Made by a program: the position numbers and the translations under genes
Shown here: positions 1-6,124 of the stretch, one piece after another
Layout: each line of letters opens with the position of its first letter
Numbering within the stretch: position 1 is the stretch's first letter
The notes under the pieces: model-generated
Databases searched by the model: none
Seen by the model: only the letters and a program-made list of their open reading frames with translations
What the model was told of the DNA's origin: nothing
Source of the DNA: an uncultured Pelagibacteraceae bacterium
GTDB lineage: Bacteria; Pseudomonadota; Alphaproteobacteria; Pelagibacterales; Pelagibacteraceae
DNA length: 26,151 nucleotides
Assembly: GCA_902531455.1 (NCBI GenBank)
Contig: CACAEM010000004.1
Coordinates: 1 to 26,151, forward strand
Direction: 5' to 3'

Positions 1-398
1 TACATCTTTTGACATTCCTTAAATGAATTTTTATCATTTGGATCAAAAATATTTGTATTTGCTACATCACCACAAACCATTAGGTCCAAATCTTTAAATT
101 CATTCGCAGCGTCTTTTGCTATTTGAAGAGCATTTTTTTGCATTGGTTCAAGCAAATGTTCTTTCCCTATGATTCTTAGTTTTTCTCTATGTCCATAATA
201 AGTAAAAGCCTGAACTACATCGGAACCAGCTCTAATAAATTCTCTATGTAATTGAGTAACTACATCTGGATGTTCTAAAACTACCTCTGGTACAAATGGA
301 CCTGCAGATAGATATCCTCTTCTCTCCATAGCAAATAAATATCCCTCAGCAAATATAATTGGACCTGCATCCAGTCTTGATATTAAGTTTTTTTTCAT
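1..398 (-). CDS. bmt: betaine-homocysteine S-methyltransferase, N-terminal part (gene runs off the left edge)
   Basis: Translating the minus strand from an ATG at 396-398 gives 132 open codons that run off the window, so the 3' end is missing. The product begins MKKNLISRLDAGPIIFAEGY and continues through a GYLSAGPFVPE segment, LEHPDVVTQLHREF, GSDVVQAFTYYGHREKL and CGDVANTN. These are typical of the N-terminal half of the homocysteine methyltransferase barrel in the betaine-using branch (BHMT). The zinc-binding cysteines of the family lie in the missing C-terminal half and cannot be checked. The reaction would move a methyl from glycine betaine to homocysteine, giving methionine and dimethylglycine. 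A GAGGAG ribosome site sits four bases before the ATG. The gene is divergent from an osmolyte-uptake operon, which fits the role. The family is fairly certain; betaine as methyl donor is inferred. Confidence 0.85.
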   Translation of the reverse strand, partial: MKKNLISRLDAGPIIFAEGYLFAMERRGYLSAGPFVPEVVLEHPDVVTQLHREFIRAGSDVVQAFTYYGHREKLRIIGKEHLLEPMQKNALQIAKDAANEFKDLDLMVCGDVANTNIFDPNDKNSFKECQKM

Positions 399-470
399 AT
401 TTCTCCTCTTAAAATTAACTTTTTTTAAATTTGTGAGAAATTTTTAAAAACTGTCTCTGATAATTGATTG

Positions 471-489
471 TTGAAAAACTGTTTTACAA
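471..489. promoter_or_regulatory. candidate operator dyad on the bmt side
   Basis: TTGAAAAACTGTTTTACAA is an inverted repeat with 9-base arms around a single central T and one mismatch (TTGAAAAAC against TTGTAAAAC). It lies about 72 bases upstream of the bmt start codon. A similar sequence occurs at 601-617. The symmetry is seen directly; binding of a regulator is inferred, and such AT-rich dyads can arise by chance. Confidence 0.3.
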
Positions 490-600
490 TTTAAATTGAA
501 ATTAAATCCTAATGAAAAAATTTTACTAATAACTTTCATTTTTTTAAGAATATTATTTAAAATACCAAATTATTAAAGACATTTTTACTACAACCATTAG

Positions 601-617
601 TTGAAACTAGTTTGCAA
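601..617. promoter_or_regulatory. candidate operator dyad on the opuAC side
   Basis: TTGAAACTAGTTTGCAA has a perfect AACTAGTT core (605-612) flanked by TTG and CAA ends, so it is a near-palindrome with one extra base in the right arm. TAGTT-GA-AACTA (598-609) overlaps it as a second small inverted repeat. It lies 53 bases upstream of the opuAC start and shares the TTGAAA, CT, GTTT and CAA elements with the dyad at 471-489. A regulator site is an inference. Confidence 0.3.
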
Positions 618-670
618 TTTCGAGTTCTATATGTTTGTATAAGACTTAATTAATTAATTAGGAGATAATA

Positions 671-1690
671 ATGAAAATTAAAAAACTCATCTTAACATTG
701 CTAGTTTCATTAGGAATAGCTTCATTTGGAAGTATTGCTAATGCTGCATGTGGGAAGTTAGTTATTGCTGAGCAAAACTGGGCTTCAGCTGAACTTATGG
801 CTAACGTAGATAAATTTATTTTAGAGGAAGGATATGGATGTGAAGTGGAATTAATTCCAGGTTCAACAATGCCTACTTTTACGTCAATGAATGACAAAGG
901 TGCTCCAGATATGAACCCGGAACAATGGGCAAATGCTGTTTACACTCCATTACTAAAAGCTGTTGACGAAGGTAGATTATTTCAAGCTAACAAAACACCT
1001 ATCACTGGTTTAGGTGAAGGTTGGTGGATTACTCCAAGTACAATTAAAAATCACCCTGAAATTGCAAATATGACTGCTTTAGAAATATTAGAACACCCTG
1101 AATGGTTTCCAGACAAAGAAGATCCATCTAAAGGAGCATTTGTTGGATGTCCAGCAGGTTGGGGATGTCAAATAGCAAACGCTAATCTTTTTAGAGCTTA
1201 TGATATGGAAGCAAAGGGATGGAAATTAGTTGACCCAGGTTCTGCTGCAGGATTAGATGGTACAATTTCAAAAGCTGCAGACTCAGGTGATAGTTGGATA
1301 GGTTATTACTGGAGCCCAACTTCAATGGTTGGTAAATATGGATTACAAGCAGTAAATTTTGGAGTTGATTTTGCTGGTAGAGATAATTGGGACAACTGCA
1401 TAATGTTACCTGATGAACAGTGTGCGTCACCTAAAAAAACATCTTGGACAAAATCAGAGGTAAATTCAATCATAACTAAAGGTTTTGTTGATAAAGGTGG
1501 AAAAGATGCAGTGGCTTATGTTGAGAAAAGAACATACCCAGGAGATATAATGAACTCCATGCTTGTATACATGTCAGATAATCAAGCAAAAGGATCAGAC
1601 GCAGCTGTTGAATTTTTGAAACAGCATGAAGATCTTTGGGGCTCATGGGTAAGCTCCTCTGCTAAGAAAAAAATCAAATCTGCTTTATAA
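671..1690 (+). CDS. opuAC: glycine betaine/proline-type ABC transporter substrate-binding protein (OpuAC/ProX-like)
   Basis: The 339-residue product starts with a cleavable signal peptide: MKIKK, a hydrophobic core, then ANA at 23-25 before the mature ACGKLVIAEQNW. The rest follows the OpuAC/ProX family that binds quaternary-ammonium osmolytes in the periplasm, including the ENWASAEL-type start, a GEGWWITPS segment, the cysteine pair in VGCPAGWGCQ and many tryptophans and tyrosines that could form the aromatic box around a methylated nitrogen. Related SAR11 and Roseobacter proteins bind glycine betaine, TMAO or other methylated compounds, and the sequence alone does not settle which. The ATG at 671 is supported by AGGAG seven bases upstream. 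It is the first gene of a plus-strand operon. The next gene, a permease, follows after 51 bases that contain a strong hairpin, an arrangement that usually lets the binding protein be made in excess. Confidence 0.88.
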   Translation: MKIKKLILTLLVSLGIASFGSIANAACGKLVIAEQNWASAELMANVDKFILEEGYGCEVELIPGSTMPTFTSMNDKGAPDMNPEQWANAVYTPLLKAVDEGRLFQANKTPITGLGEGWWITPSTIKNHPEIANMTALEILEHPEWFPDKEDPSKGAFVGCPAGWGCQIANANLFRAYDMEAKGWKLVDPGSAAGLDGTISKAADSGDSWIGYYWSPTSMVGKYGLQAVNFGVDFAGRDNWDNCIMLPDEQCASPKKTSWTKSEVNSIITKGFVDKGGKDAVAYVEKRTYPGDIMNSMLVYMSDNQAKGSDAAVEFLKQHEDLWGSWVSSSAKKKIKSAL

Positions 1691-1706
1691 TCGTTGAAAT
1701 AAGTTA

Positions 1707-1735
1707 TTACGAGCCTATAATCTATAGGCTCGTAA
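1707..1735 (+). terminator. perfect 13-bp hairpin between binding-protein and permease genes
   Basis: TTACGAGCCTATA (1707-1719) and TATAGGCTCGTAA (1723-1735) form a perfect 13-base-pair stem with the loop ATC. It ends six bases before the permease ATG at 1742 and fills the place where a Shine-Dalgarno sequence would be. No T-run follows on the plus strand, so it is not a classic intrinsic terminator. It may protect the 3' end of opuAC mRNA, attenuate transcription, or limit permease translation. Function is inferred; the structure is clear. Confidence 0.6.
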
Positions 1736-1741
1736 CAAAAT

Positions 1742-2626
1742 ATGGAATTATTAACAAAATTTCCTGTGATGGAAAGGTCAGCATTAGCTGAACTTAGAAA
1801 AGGTATTGACTTTGCTTTTAGAGATTTTTCAAGAGCTTACGGGGATGCTATAGAAGCTTTTTTTGATCCACTCTTATTTTTTTTAGTAAGATTAGAAAAA
1901 CTATTAATTGGAGCACCTTGGCCAATTACGATAGCTGTAATTTGTGGTTTAGCATGGATTGGGTCTAGAAATTGGAAACTAGTCGTGGGAGCTGCAGTTT
2001 CATTTTTTCTAATTGGTTATTTTGGTATGTGGAAGGATTGCATGGCAACTGTAGCAATTATTACAGTTTGCGTAATTATATGCATGTCAATTGGTATTCC
2101 TGTAGGCGTGCTGATGGCAAGGTCAGAAAGAGTTGAGAAAATAGTTTTACCTATTTTAGACATGATGCAGACCATTCCAAGTTTTGTATATTTAATTCCA
2201 ATATTAATGTTGATGGGTATAGGCAAAGTTCCAGGCTTAATTGCAATTTGCATTTATGCCGTTCCTCCAATTATAAGATTAACAAACTTAGGAATAAGAG
2301 AGGTAGATAAAGAAACAATTGAGGCATCCGAGGCGTTTGGTGCAACTAGAATTCAGAAATTAAAATCTGTGCAAATTCCTCTTGCATTGCCAACTATTTT
2401 TGCTGGAGTTAATCAAACAATAATGATGGCTTTAGCAATGGTTGTTATTGCATCAATGATTGGAGTAAAAGGATTAGGTGTACCTATATTAAGAGCAGTA
2501 ATGAACCAATACTTAGCTCTTGGTTTGTTTAACGGTTTAGCAATTGTAGCCCTTGCAATAATATTTGATAGAGTAGCACAACAGTACGGTCAAAGAATGC
2601 AAAAACACAGAGGTTTGAAAAAATAA
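1742..2626 (+). CDS. ABC osmolyte transporter permease (ProW/OpuAB-like)
   Basis: This 294-residue integral membrane protein belongs to the binding-protein-dependent permease family of the ProW/OpuAB type. Several hydrophobic segments are visible (about 61-95, 100-125, 135-160, 163-180, 222-245, 262-280). The EAA loop that docks the ATPase reads EASEAFGATRIQKLKSV followed by QIPLALP (about 194-217). The hydrophilic first 40 residues resemble the N-terminal tail of ProW. The start at 1742 has no Shine-Dalgarno sequence because a hairpin ends six bases upstream; an internal ATG at 1769 (residue 10) is a possible alternative. It should work with the preceding binding protein. No ATP-binding subunit lies on either side: the next gene is MTHFR-like and the gene beyond opuAC is bmt. 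The ATPase must therefore be encoded elsewhere. Confidence 0.88.
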   Translation: MELLTKFPVMERSALAELRKGIDFAFRDFSRAYGDAIEAFFDPLLFFLVRLEKLLIGAPWPITIAVICGLAWIGSRNWKLVVGAAVSFFLIGYFGMWKDCMATVAIITVCVIICMSIGIPVGVLMARSERVEKIVLPILDMMQTIPSFVYLIPILMLMGIGKVPGLIAICIYAVPPIIRLTNLGIREVDKETIEASEAFGATRIQKLKSVQIPLALPTIFAGVNQTIMMALAMVVIASMIGVKGLGVPILRAVMNQYLALGLFNGLAIVALAIIFDRVAQQYGQRMQKHRGLKK

Positions 2627-2691
2627 GTTTTTATTTTCCTTGATCAAAAAATTTTATAGACACGGTTCACAAAATAATTAAAAATATTTAA

Positions 2692-3420
2692 ATGTATTTT
2701 TCTTTGGAAATAAGCCCACAAGCGGATGTAAAAACCTTACCAGAGGTTAAAGATGTTTATATCACAATGCTTCCAGGAGGAGATTATAAAGATACTGCTA
2801 GAAAAGCCATAGAGCTTGTAGAAGCAGGATATAATCCAGTTCCTCATTTTCCTGCGAGATCTATCAGTGACGAAAAAGATTTAGGAGACTATATTTTAAG
2901 ATGCAAAGATGGAGGTGTAAAGCAAGCACTTGTAATAGGAGGTGGAAGAGAGCCATTAGGTAAATTTGATAGCTCTTATCAGATTTTAGAGACAGGATTA
3001 TTTGATGGAATAAAGATTGGAATTGCTGGACATCCGGAGGGCAGTCCTGATATATCCAATTCAGAATTAGAAAAAGCTATGATAGATAAAAAGCCTTATG
3101 CTGATTATATTGTAACTCAATGGTTATTAGATTCTCAGCCTATCGTTGATTTTATTTCTAAGCAAACGATACCAGTTCATGTTGGAATAACTGGGCCCAT
3201 GAAAATTTCAAGCTTGATAAAGTTTGCAAATATTGTTGGTGCAAAAAATTCCATTAATTTTCTTAAATCTAATTTTAGTAAGGCATTAGATTTATTGAAA
3301 CCTAAAGACCCTAATGATCTAATTGGGAAAGTTAAATCGCATACTGATTATTTTCACATTTATACATTCGGCGGCTTGAAGGAAACAAACAAGTGGTTGA
3401 AGGAGAATAACTATGTCTAA
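2692..3420 (+). CDS. methylenetetrahydrofolate reductase-like protein (MetF family, short)
   Basis: The 242-residue product matches the flavin-dependent MTHFR barrel. The N-terminus FSLEISPQ corresponds to the family's S-F-E-F-F-P-P start, placing Glu6 at the catalytic glutamate. PHFPARS is at 51-57, AGHPEGSP at 112-119 and VTQWLLDS at 141-148. It is shorter than the usual ~290 residues. MTHFR interconverts 5-methyl-THF and 5,10-methylene-THF. The gene overlaps the downstream DmdA-like gene by 8 bases (ATGTCTAA), so the two are probably translated together. The pair suggests that the methyl transferred to THF by the neighbour is oxidised here, rather than this being the biosynthetic MetF; this is inference. 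The start has no clear ribosome site, but the alignment of the first residues with the family supports it. The 65 bases before it contain no obvious structure. Confidence 0.72.
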   Translation: MYFSLEISPQADVKTLPEVKDVYITMLPGGDYKDTARKAIELVEAGYNPVPHFPARSISDEKDLGDYILRCKDGGVKQALVIGGGREPLGKFDSSYQILETGLFDGIKIGIAGHPEGSPDISNSELEKAMIDKKPYADYIVTQWLLDSQPIVDFISKQTIPVHVGITGPMKISSLIKFANIVGAKNSINFLKSNFSKALDLLKPKDPNDLIGKVKSHTDYFHIYTFGGLKETNKWLKENNYV

Positions 3421-4771
3421 TGAATTTGACTATAGTAAACTAAGACACGTAACATCAGTAGATCAATCTGATAGAAAAGTACCTTATAATTTAAGACAAA
3501 GCGGACCAACAAAAGTTGAAATGTTAATTTCAACGCGAGTAAGAAAATCACCTTATTGGCATTTGTCGATGAAAGCAGGCTGTTGGAGAGCAACAGTATA
3601 CAATCGTATTTATCATCCAAGAGGATATGTAAAACCAGAAGATGGTGGTGCAATGGTGGAGTATGATGCGATCGTTAATCATGTAACAATGTGGAACGTA
3701 GCCGTTGAAAGACAAATTAAAGTAAAAGGTCCAGATGCAGAAAAATTTGTTGATTATGTAATTACAAGAGATGCTACAAAGATTTCTCCAATGAGAGCAA
3801 GATATGTAATTCTTTGTAATGCATATGGTGGAGTATTAAATGATCCTATTCTTTTAAGAATATCAAAAGATGAATTTTGGTTTAGTTTATCTGATAGTGA
3901 TATAGGTCTTTATTTACAAGGCGTAAATGCTGACGAGAGATTTAATGTAGAAATTGATGAAATAGATGTAAGTCCGGTTCAAATACAAGGTCCAAAATCT
4001 AAAGCATTAATGAAAGATTTATGTGGCGACCAAATTGATTTCGATAACATGCCATTTTACGGTTTAGCAGAAGCTAAAATCGGTGGAAGAAGTTGCGTGA
4101 TATCTCAATCAGGTTTTTCAGGTGAGGCTGGTTATGAAATTTATTTAAGAGAATGTACTTTATATGCAGAGGATATGTGGAATGCAGTTCTTGAAGCAGG
4201 AAAAAAACATAGCCTAATGGTTATTGCACCTGCGCACCATAGAAGAATTCAAGCTGGAATTCTTTCTTGGGGTCAAGATATGGACAATCAACATAATCCT
4301 TTTCAATGTAATTTAGGTTATCAAGTATCATTGTCTGGTAAAGGAGAATGGAACAAGAAAGCAGATTACGTAGGAAAGAAAGCTCTAGAAAAAATGAAAG
4401 CTGATTTAAAAGCAGGTCACAAACCATACAAACTTCAATTAGTTGGTCTTGAATTAGGTGGAAAACCAATTGAGGAATACGCTCCTGACTTTTGGCTAAT
4501 TTCAGATGAGGGTGGTGGAGAACCTATAGGTTTTGTTACTTCCCCTTGGTATCATCCTGAAAAAAAACAAAATATAGCCATGGGTTATGTTCCTTTTGAT
4601 GGAACATTAAACGCAAATGGATTTCCAAAAGGAAAAGTAGGATCTAAATTTAAGGTACACTTACCTGAAAAATATTCTGAAACTCCAGGCAAACCTGTTG
4701 TTGCTGTAGTGGTAGATATACCATTTAAAGAGTCTTACAACGCCAATACAAGAGAAGTTGTAAAAGGTTAA
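3413..4771 (+). CDS. GcvT-family, DmdA-like THF-dependent demethylase, substrate unknown
   Basis: The 452-residue product has the GcvT fold and resembles DMSP demethylase DmdA more than glycine-cleavage T protein. Visible similarities are STRVRKSPY (40-48), ATVYNRIYHPRGY (60-72), MWNVAVERQIKVKGPDA (93-109), a GGVLNDPILLRI segment, SLSDSDIGLYLQG, VSPVQIQGPKS and GEAGYEIYLRE. It is longer than DmdA (about 365 residues), with some 38 extra residues at the N-terminus and further additions near the C-terminus. Family members transfer a methyl group from sulfur, nitrogen or oxygen to THF. AGGAG at 3401-3405 supports the start, inside the end of the overlapping MTHFR-like gene. The context of an osmolyte importer, an MTHFR-like partner and divergent bmt points to demethylation of an imported methylated osmolyte. 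True DMSP demethylase cannot be excluded, but the extra length and the fixed MTHFR partner argue for a different substrate. Confidence 0.7.
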   Translation: MSNEFDYSKLRHVTSVDQSDRKVPYNLRQSGPTKVEMLISTRVRKSPYWHLSMKAGCWRATVYNRIYHPRGYVKPEDGGAMVEYDAIVNHVTMWNVAVERQIKVKGPDAEKFVDYVITRDATKISPMRARYVILCNAYGGVLNDPILLRISKDEFWFSLSDSDIGLYLQGVNADERFNVEIDEIDVSPVQIQGPKSKALMKDLCGDQIDFDNMPFYGLAEAKIGGRSCVISQSGFSGEAGYEIYLRECTLYAEDMWNAVLEAGKKHSLMVIAPAHHRRIQAGILSWGQDMDNQHNPFQCNLGYQVSLSGKGEWNKKADYVGKKALEKMKADLKAGHKPYKLQLVGLELGGKPIEEYAPDFWLISDEGGGEPIGFVTSPWYHPEKKQNIAMGYVPFDGTLNANGFPKGKVGSKFKVHLPEKYSETPGKPVVAVVVDIPFKESYNANTREVVKG

Positions 4772-4780
4772 ACAATTGAA

Positions 4781-4801
4781 GGGAGGAGTTCAGCTCCTAC
4801 C
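4781..4801 (+). other. hairpin before the Yip1-like gene
   Basis: GGGAGGAG (4781-4788) pairs with CTCCTACC (4794-4801) around the loop TTCAG: seven Watson-Crick pairs with one G-A mismatch. It ends eight bases before the ATG at 4810. The GGAGGAG strand looks like a ribosome site but is about 21 bases from the start and is paired in the stem, so it probably does not serve as one. There is no T-run on either side. It may mark the 3' end of the demethylase operon transcript. Confidence 0.45.
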
Positions 4802-4809
4802 TAATTATA

Positions 4810-5355
4810 ATGTTCGCACAATTTTTAGAAATTTTTTTTAAATCATTAAGATTAGATAAAAGCTTATACAGAGATAGTAAATACTTTGGTGAGGCTGCAA
4901 TCTATTTTGCTGGTCTTGTCATGATACTTGATGGAGTTGCAGGAGCAGTAGCGGCAAATTCAATTGTAAGAACGTCTATTGGTATCTCGGGCTTGACAGC
5001 TCTATTAACATGGCTTGTTTGGGCTATATTTATTTTTGTAATTGGAGTTAAAATTTTTCCAGATAAAGGAAGTAAAGTTCCCTTTAAAAAGATTTTAATA
5101 GCTGTGGGATACGCTCATGCACCAGGTTTAATTAGGTTTTTTGCAGTAACACCTGACTTAGTTCTGCCAATTATTTTCCTTACTCAATTTTGGATTTTTG
5201 CATCTCTTATAATATCAACTAAACAAATTTTGAATTTAAAATCTAACTTGAAATCATTTGGAATAGTATTTTTATCTTTTCTAATAATAGCTTTTCTATC
5301 TATAACATTCATAATTAATAGAATGAATTCAATTCCAATTAGTAATATTAGCTAA
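4810..5355 (+). CDS. Yip1-domain-like membrane protein
   Basis: The 181-residue protein has about five hydrophobic stretches (roughly 28-48, 58-80, 96-112, 115-138, 147-167) and a soluble N-terminus of about 20 residues. The features fit the Yip1 family of small multi-pass inner-membrane proteins: the pattern DKSLYRDSKYFGEAAIYFAG, the charged turn FPDKGSKVPFKKILIAV, and YAHAPGLI at 101-108. The family's biochemical function in bacteria is not established. The gene follows the DmdA-like gene after 38 bases holding a hairpin, so it may be transcribed with it or separately. Its stop codon overlaps, on the opposite strand, the stop codon of the small zinc-ribbon gene, leaving no room for a terminator. 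Confidence 0.65.
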   Translation: MFAQFLEIFFKSLRLDKSLYRDSKYFGEAAIYFAGLVMILDGVAGAVAANSIVRTSIGISGLTALLTWLVWAIFIFVIGVKIFPDKGSKVPFKKILIAVGYAHAPGLIRFFAVTPDLVLPIIFLTQFWIFASLIISTKQILNLKSNLKSFGIVFLSFLIIAFLSITFIINRMNSIPISNIS

Positions 5356-5519
5356 AAAGGAAAAATAGTTTTAGATGTTCTGCAAGATTTGCATATTTTA
5401 AAACCAGTAAGGAATAAATTTTGAGTTACACTTTCATCTTCTTTTTTACACTCTTCACAAATATCATTTAAATCTGCTTCTAAATTCTTATTTAATTTTA
5501 CATCATATTCTTTAGTCAT
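5352..5519 (-). CDS. 55-residue zinc-ribbon-like small protein
   Basis: A short minus-strand frame runs from the ATG at 5517-5519 to a TAG at 5352-5354. It encodes 55 residues with two CxxC pairs, CEEC at 21-24 and CKSC at 43-46, about 19 residues apart, as expected for one zinc ribbon. The N-terminal 20 residues are acidic and helical in character. Its start overlaps the stop of the upstream DUF3726-like gene in the string ATGACTAA, a common arrangement for translational coupling, and this is the main reason for believing it is real. The stop codon lies back to back with that of the Yip1-like gene (shared bases 5352-5355). Function is unknown; a metal-binding partner of the operon's other proteins is only a guess. 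Confidence 0.65.
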   Translation of the reverse strand: MTKEYDVKLNKNLEADLNDICEECKKEDESVTQNLFLTGFKICKSCRTSKTIFPF

Positions 5520-6120
5520 TATCTGTTAATCCAGCTCCTGCTGTTCGTTCCCTTGATTTATCACTTTCATCAACATAAGTTTTTAAGGATAAATTATAAA
5601 TTTCAGACCAATCATCTTCAGTAAAACTGTTCTTATTATCTAAAAATTTTAAATTAATTTTATCTGATTTTTCCAATACATCTCCTGTTAGATAGTTTGA
5701 ATAAATAGACTCATTAAAATTAAATAAAAATTCTTTATCATCCATCTTTAAAAAAATTCTCTTACCAATAATTTCTGAAGTTCTGCTTACAAATGATAAA
5801 AATATAAGTGGAAAAGCAATCTTATTTATTTCAATTTCATTGAATTTGGATATTGATGAAGATTGATCAAAAAAATTTAATCCAGATAATATAGGACAAT
5901 AAAAAGTCTTTGGAGTATTTGAGGCCGATATTTCATCTATATTTTCAAAATTACTGATTTTATAAATTTTGTAGTATTGGTTTAAATTTTTAAGACCTGG
6001 TAGTCCAAACATTTCCAGTAATCGAATATTTTTTCCAACCTCCTCTGATATTCCCCAAGAAAAACCAATAGCTTTAGATGCTTTTTTTGAAGTTACTTCT
6101 ATTTCACTAAAGCTTCTCAT
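5512..6120 (-). CDS. DUF3726-like protein of unknown function
   Basis: The 202-residue product opens with SFSEIEVTSKKASKAIGFSW then GISEEVGKNIRLL. This is the pattern I associate with DUF3726 proteins, which begin with a conserved LNEIE..A.KAARGAG..WG.AEEA segment in other alphaproteobacteria. The remainder is mixed alpha/beta with no catalytic motif, signal peptide or membrane segment that I recognise. It ends with a basic then Gly/Ala-rich tail, RERTAGAGLTDND. It starts four bases after the 551-residue gene and overlaps the zinc-ribbon ORF by eight bases, so it sits in a tightly coupled operon led by the M19-like gene. The family assignment is from memory of the N-terminal motif and is only moderately sure; no function is claimed. 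Confidence 0.6.
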   Translation of the reverse strand: MRSFSEIEVTSKKASKAIGFSWGISEEVGKNIRLLEMFGLPGLKNLNQYYKIYKISNFENIDEISASNTPKTFYCPILSGLNFFDQSSSISKFNEIEINKIAFPLIFLSFVSRTSEIIGKRIFLKMDDKEFLFNFNESIYSNYLTGDVLEKSDKINLKFLDNKNSFTEDDWSEIYNLSLKTYVDESDKSRERTAGAGLTDND

Positions 6121-6124
6121 TTAT

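Larger units (their letters stand above)
399..670. promoter_or_regulatory. divergent regulatory region between bmt and the osmolyte-uptake operon
   Basis: This 272-base stretch is the longest non-coding gap in the window. It holds the ribosome sites of both flanking genes: CTCCT at 403-407 on the minus side for bmt, and AGGAG at 660-664 for opuAC. It also has two TTGAAA...CAA dyads (471-489 and 601-617) and the 12-base palindrome CAATTTAAATTG at 487-498. I could not place a convincing -35/-10 pair. One weak option for opuAC is TTGAAA at 601-606 with TTCTAT at 625-630, which would make the second dyad overlap the promoter. No tRNA, small ORF or recognisable riboswitch is visible. Confidence 0.5.

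Noticed and set aside
651..660. Short TAAT tandem repeat before opuAC
   Set aside because: It is a low-complexity AT string just before the ribosome site, common in this composition.
1191..1430. Open frames on the opposite strand of opuAC and of other genes (for example 3417-3653, 14594-14806, 22102-22398)
   Set aside because: They are antisense shadows of well-supported genes, with biased composition, no ribosome sites and no family motifs.
3413..4771. Annotation as the glycine cleavage T protein (gcvT)
   Set aside because: Sequence blocks fit the DmdA-like branch better, the protein is too long, and no gcvH or gcvP is adjacent.
3413..4771. Annotation as dmdA itself
   Set aside because: It is about 90 residues longer than known DmdA and is fused operonically to an MTHFR-like gene; substrate identity cannot be shown from sequence.
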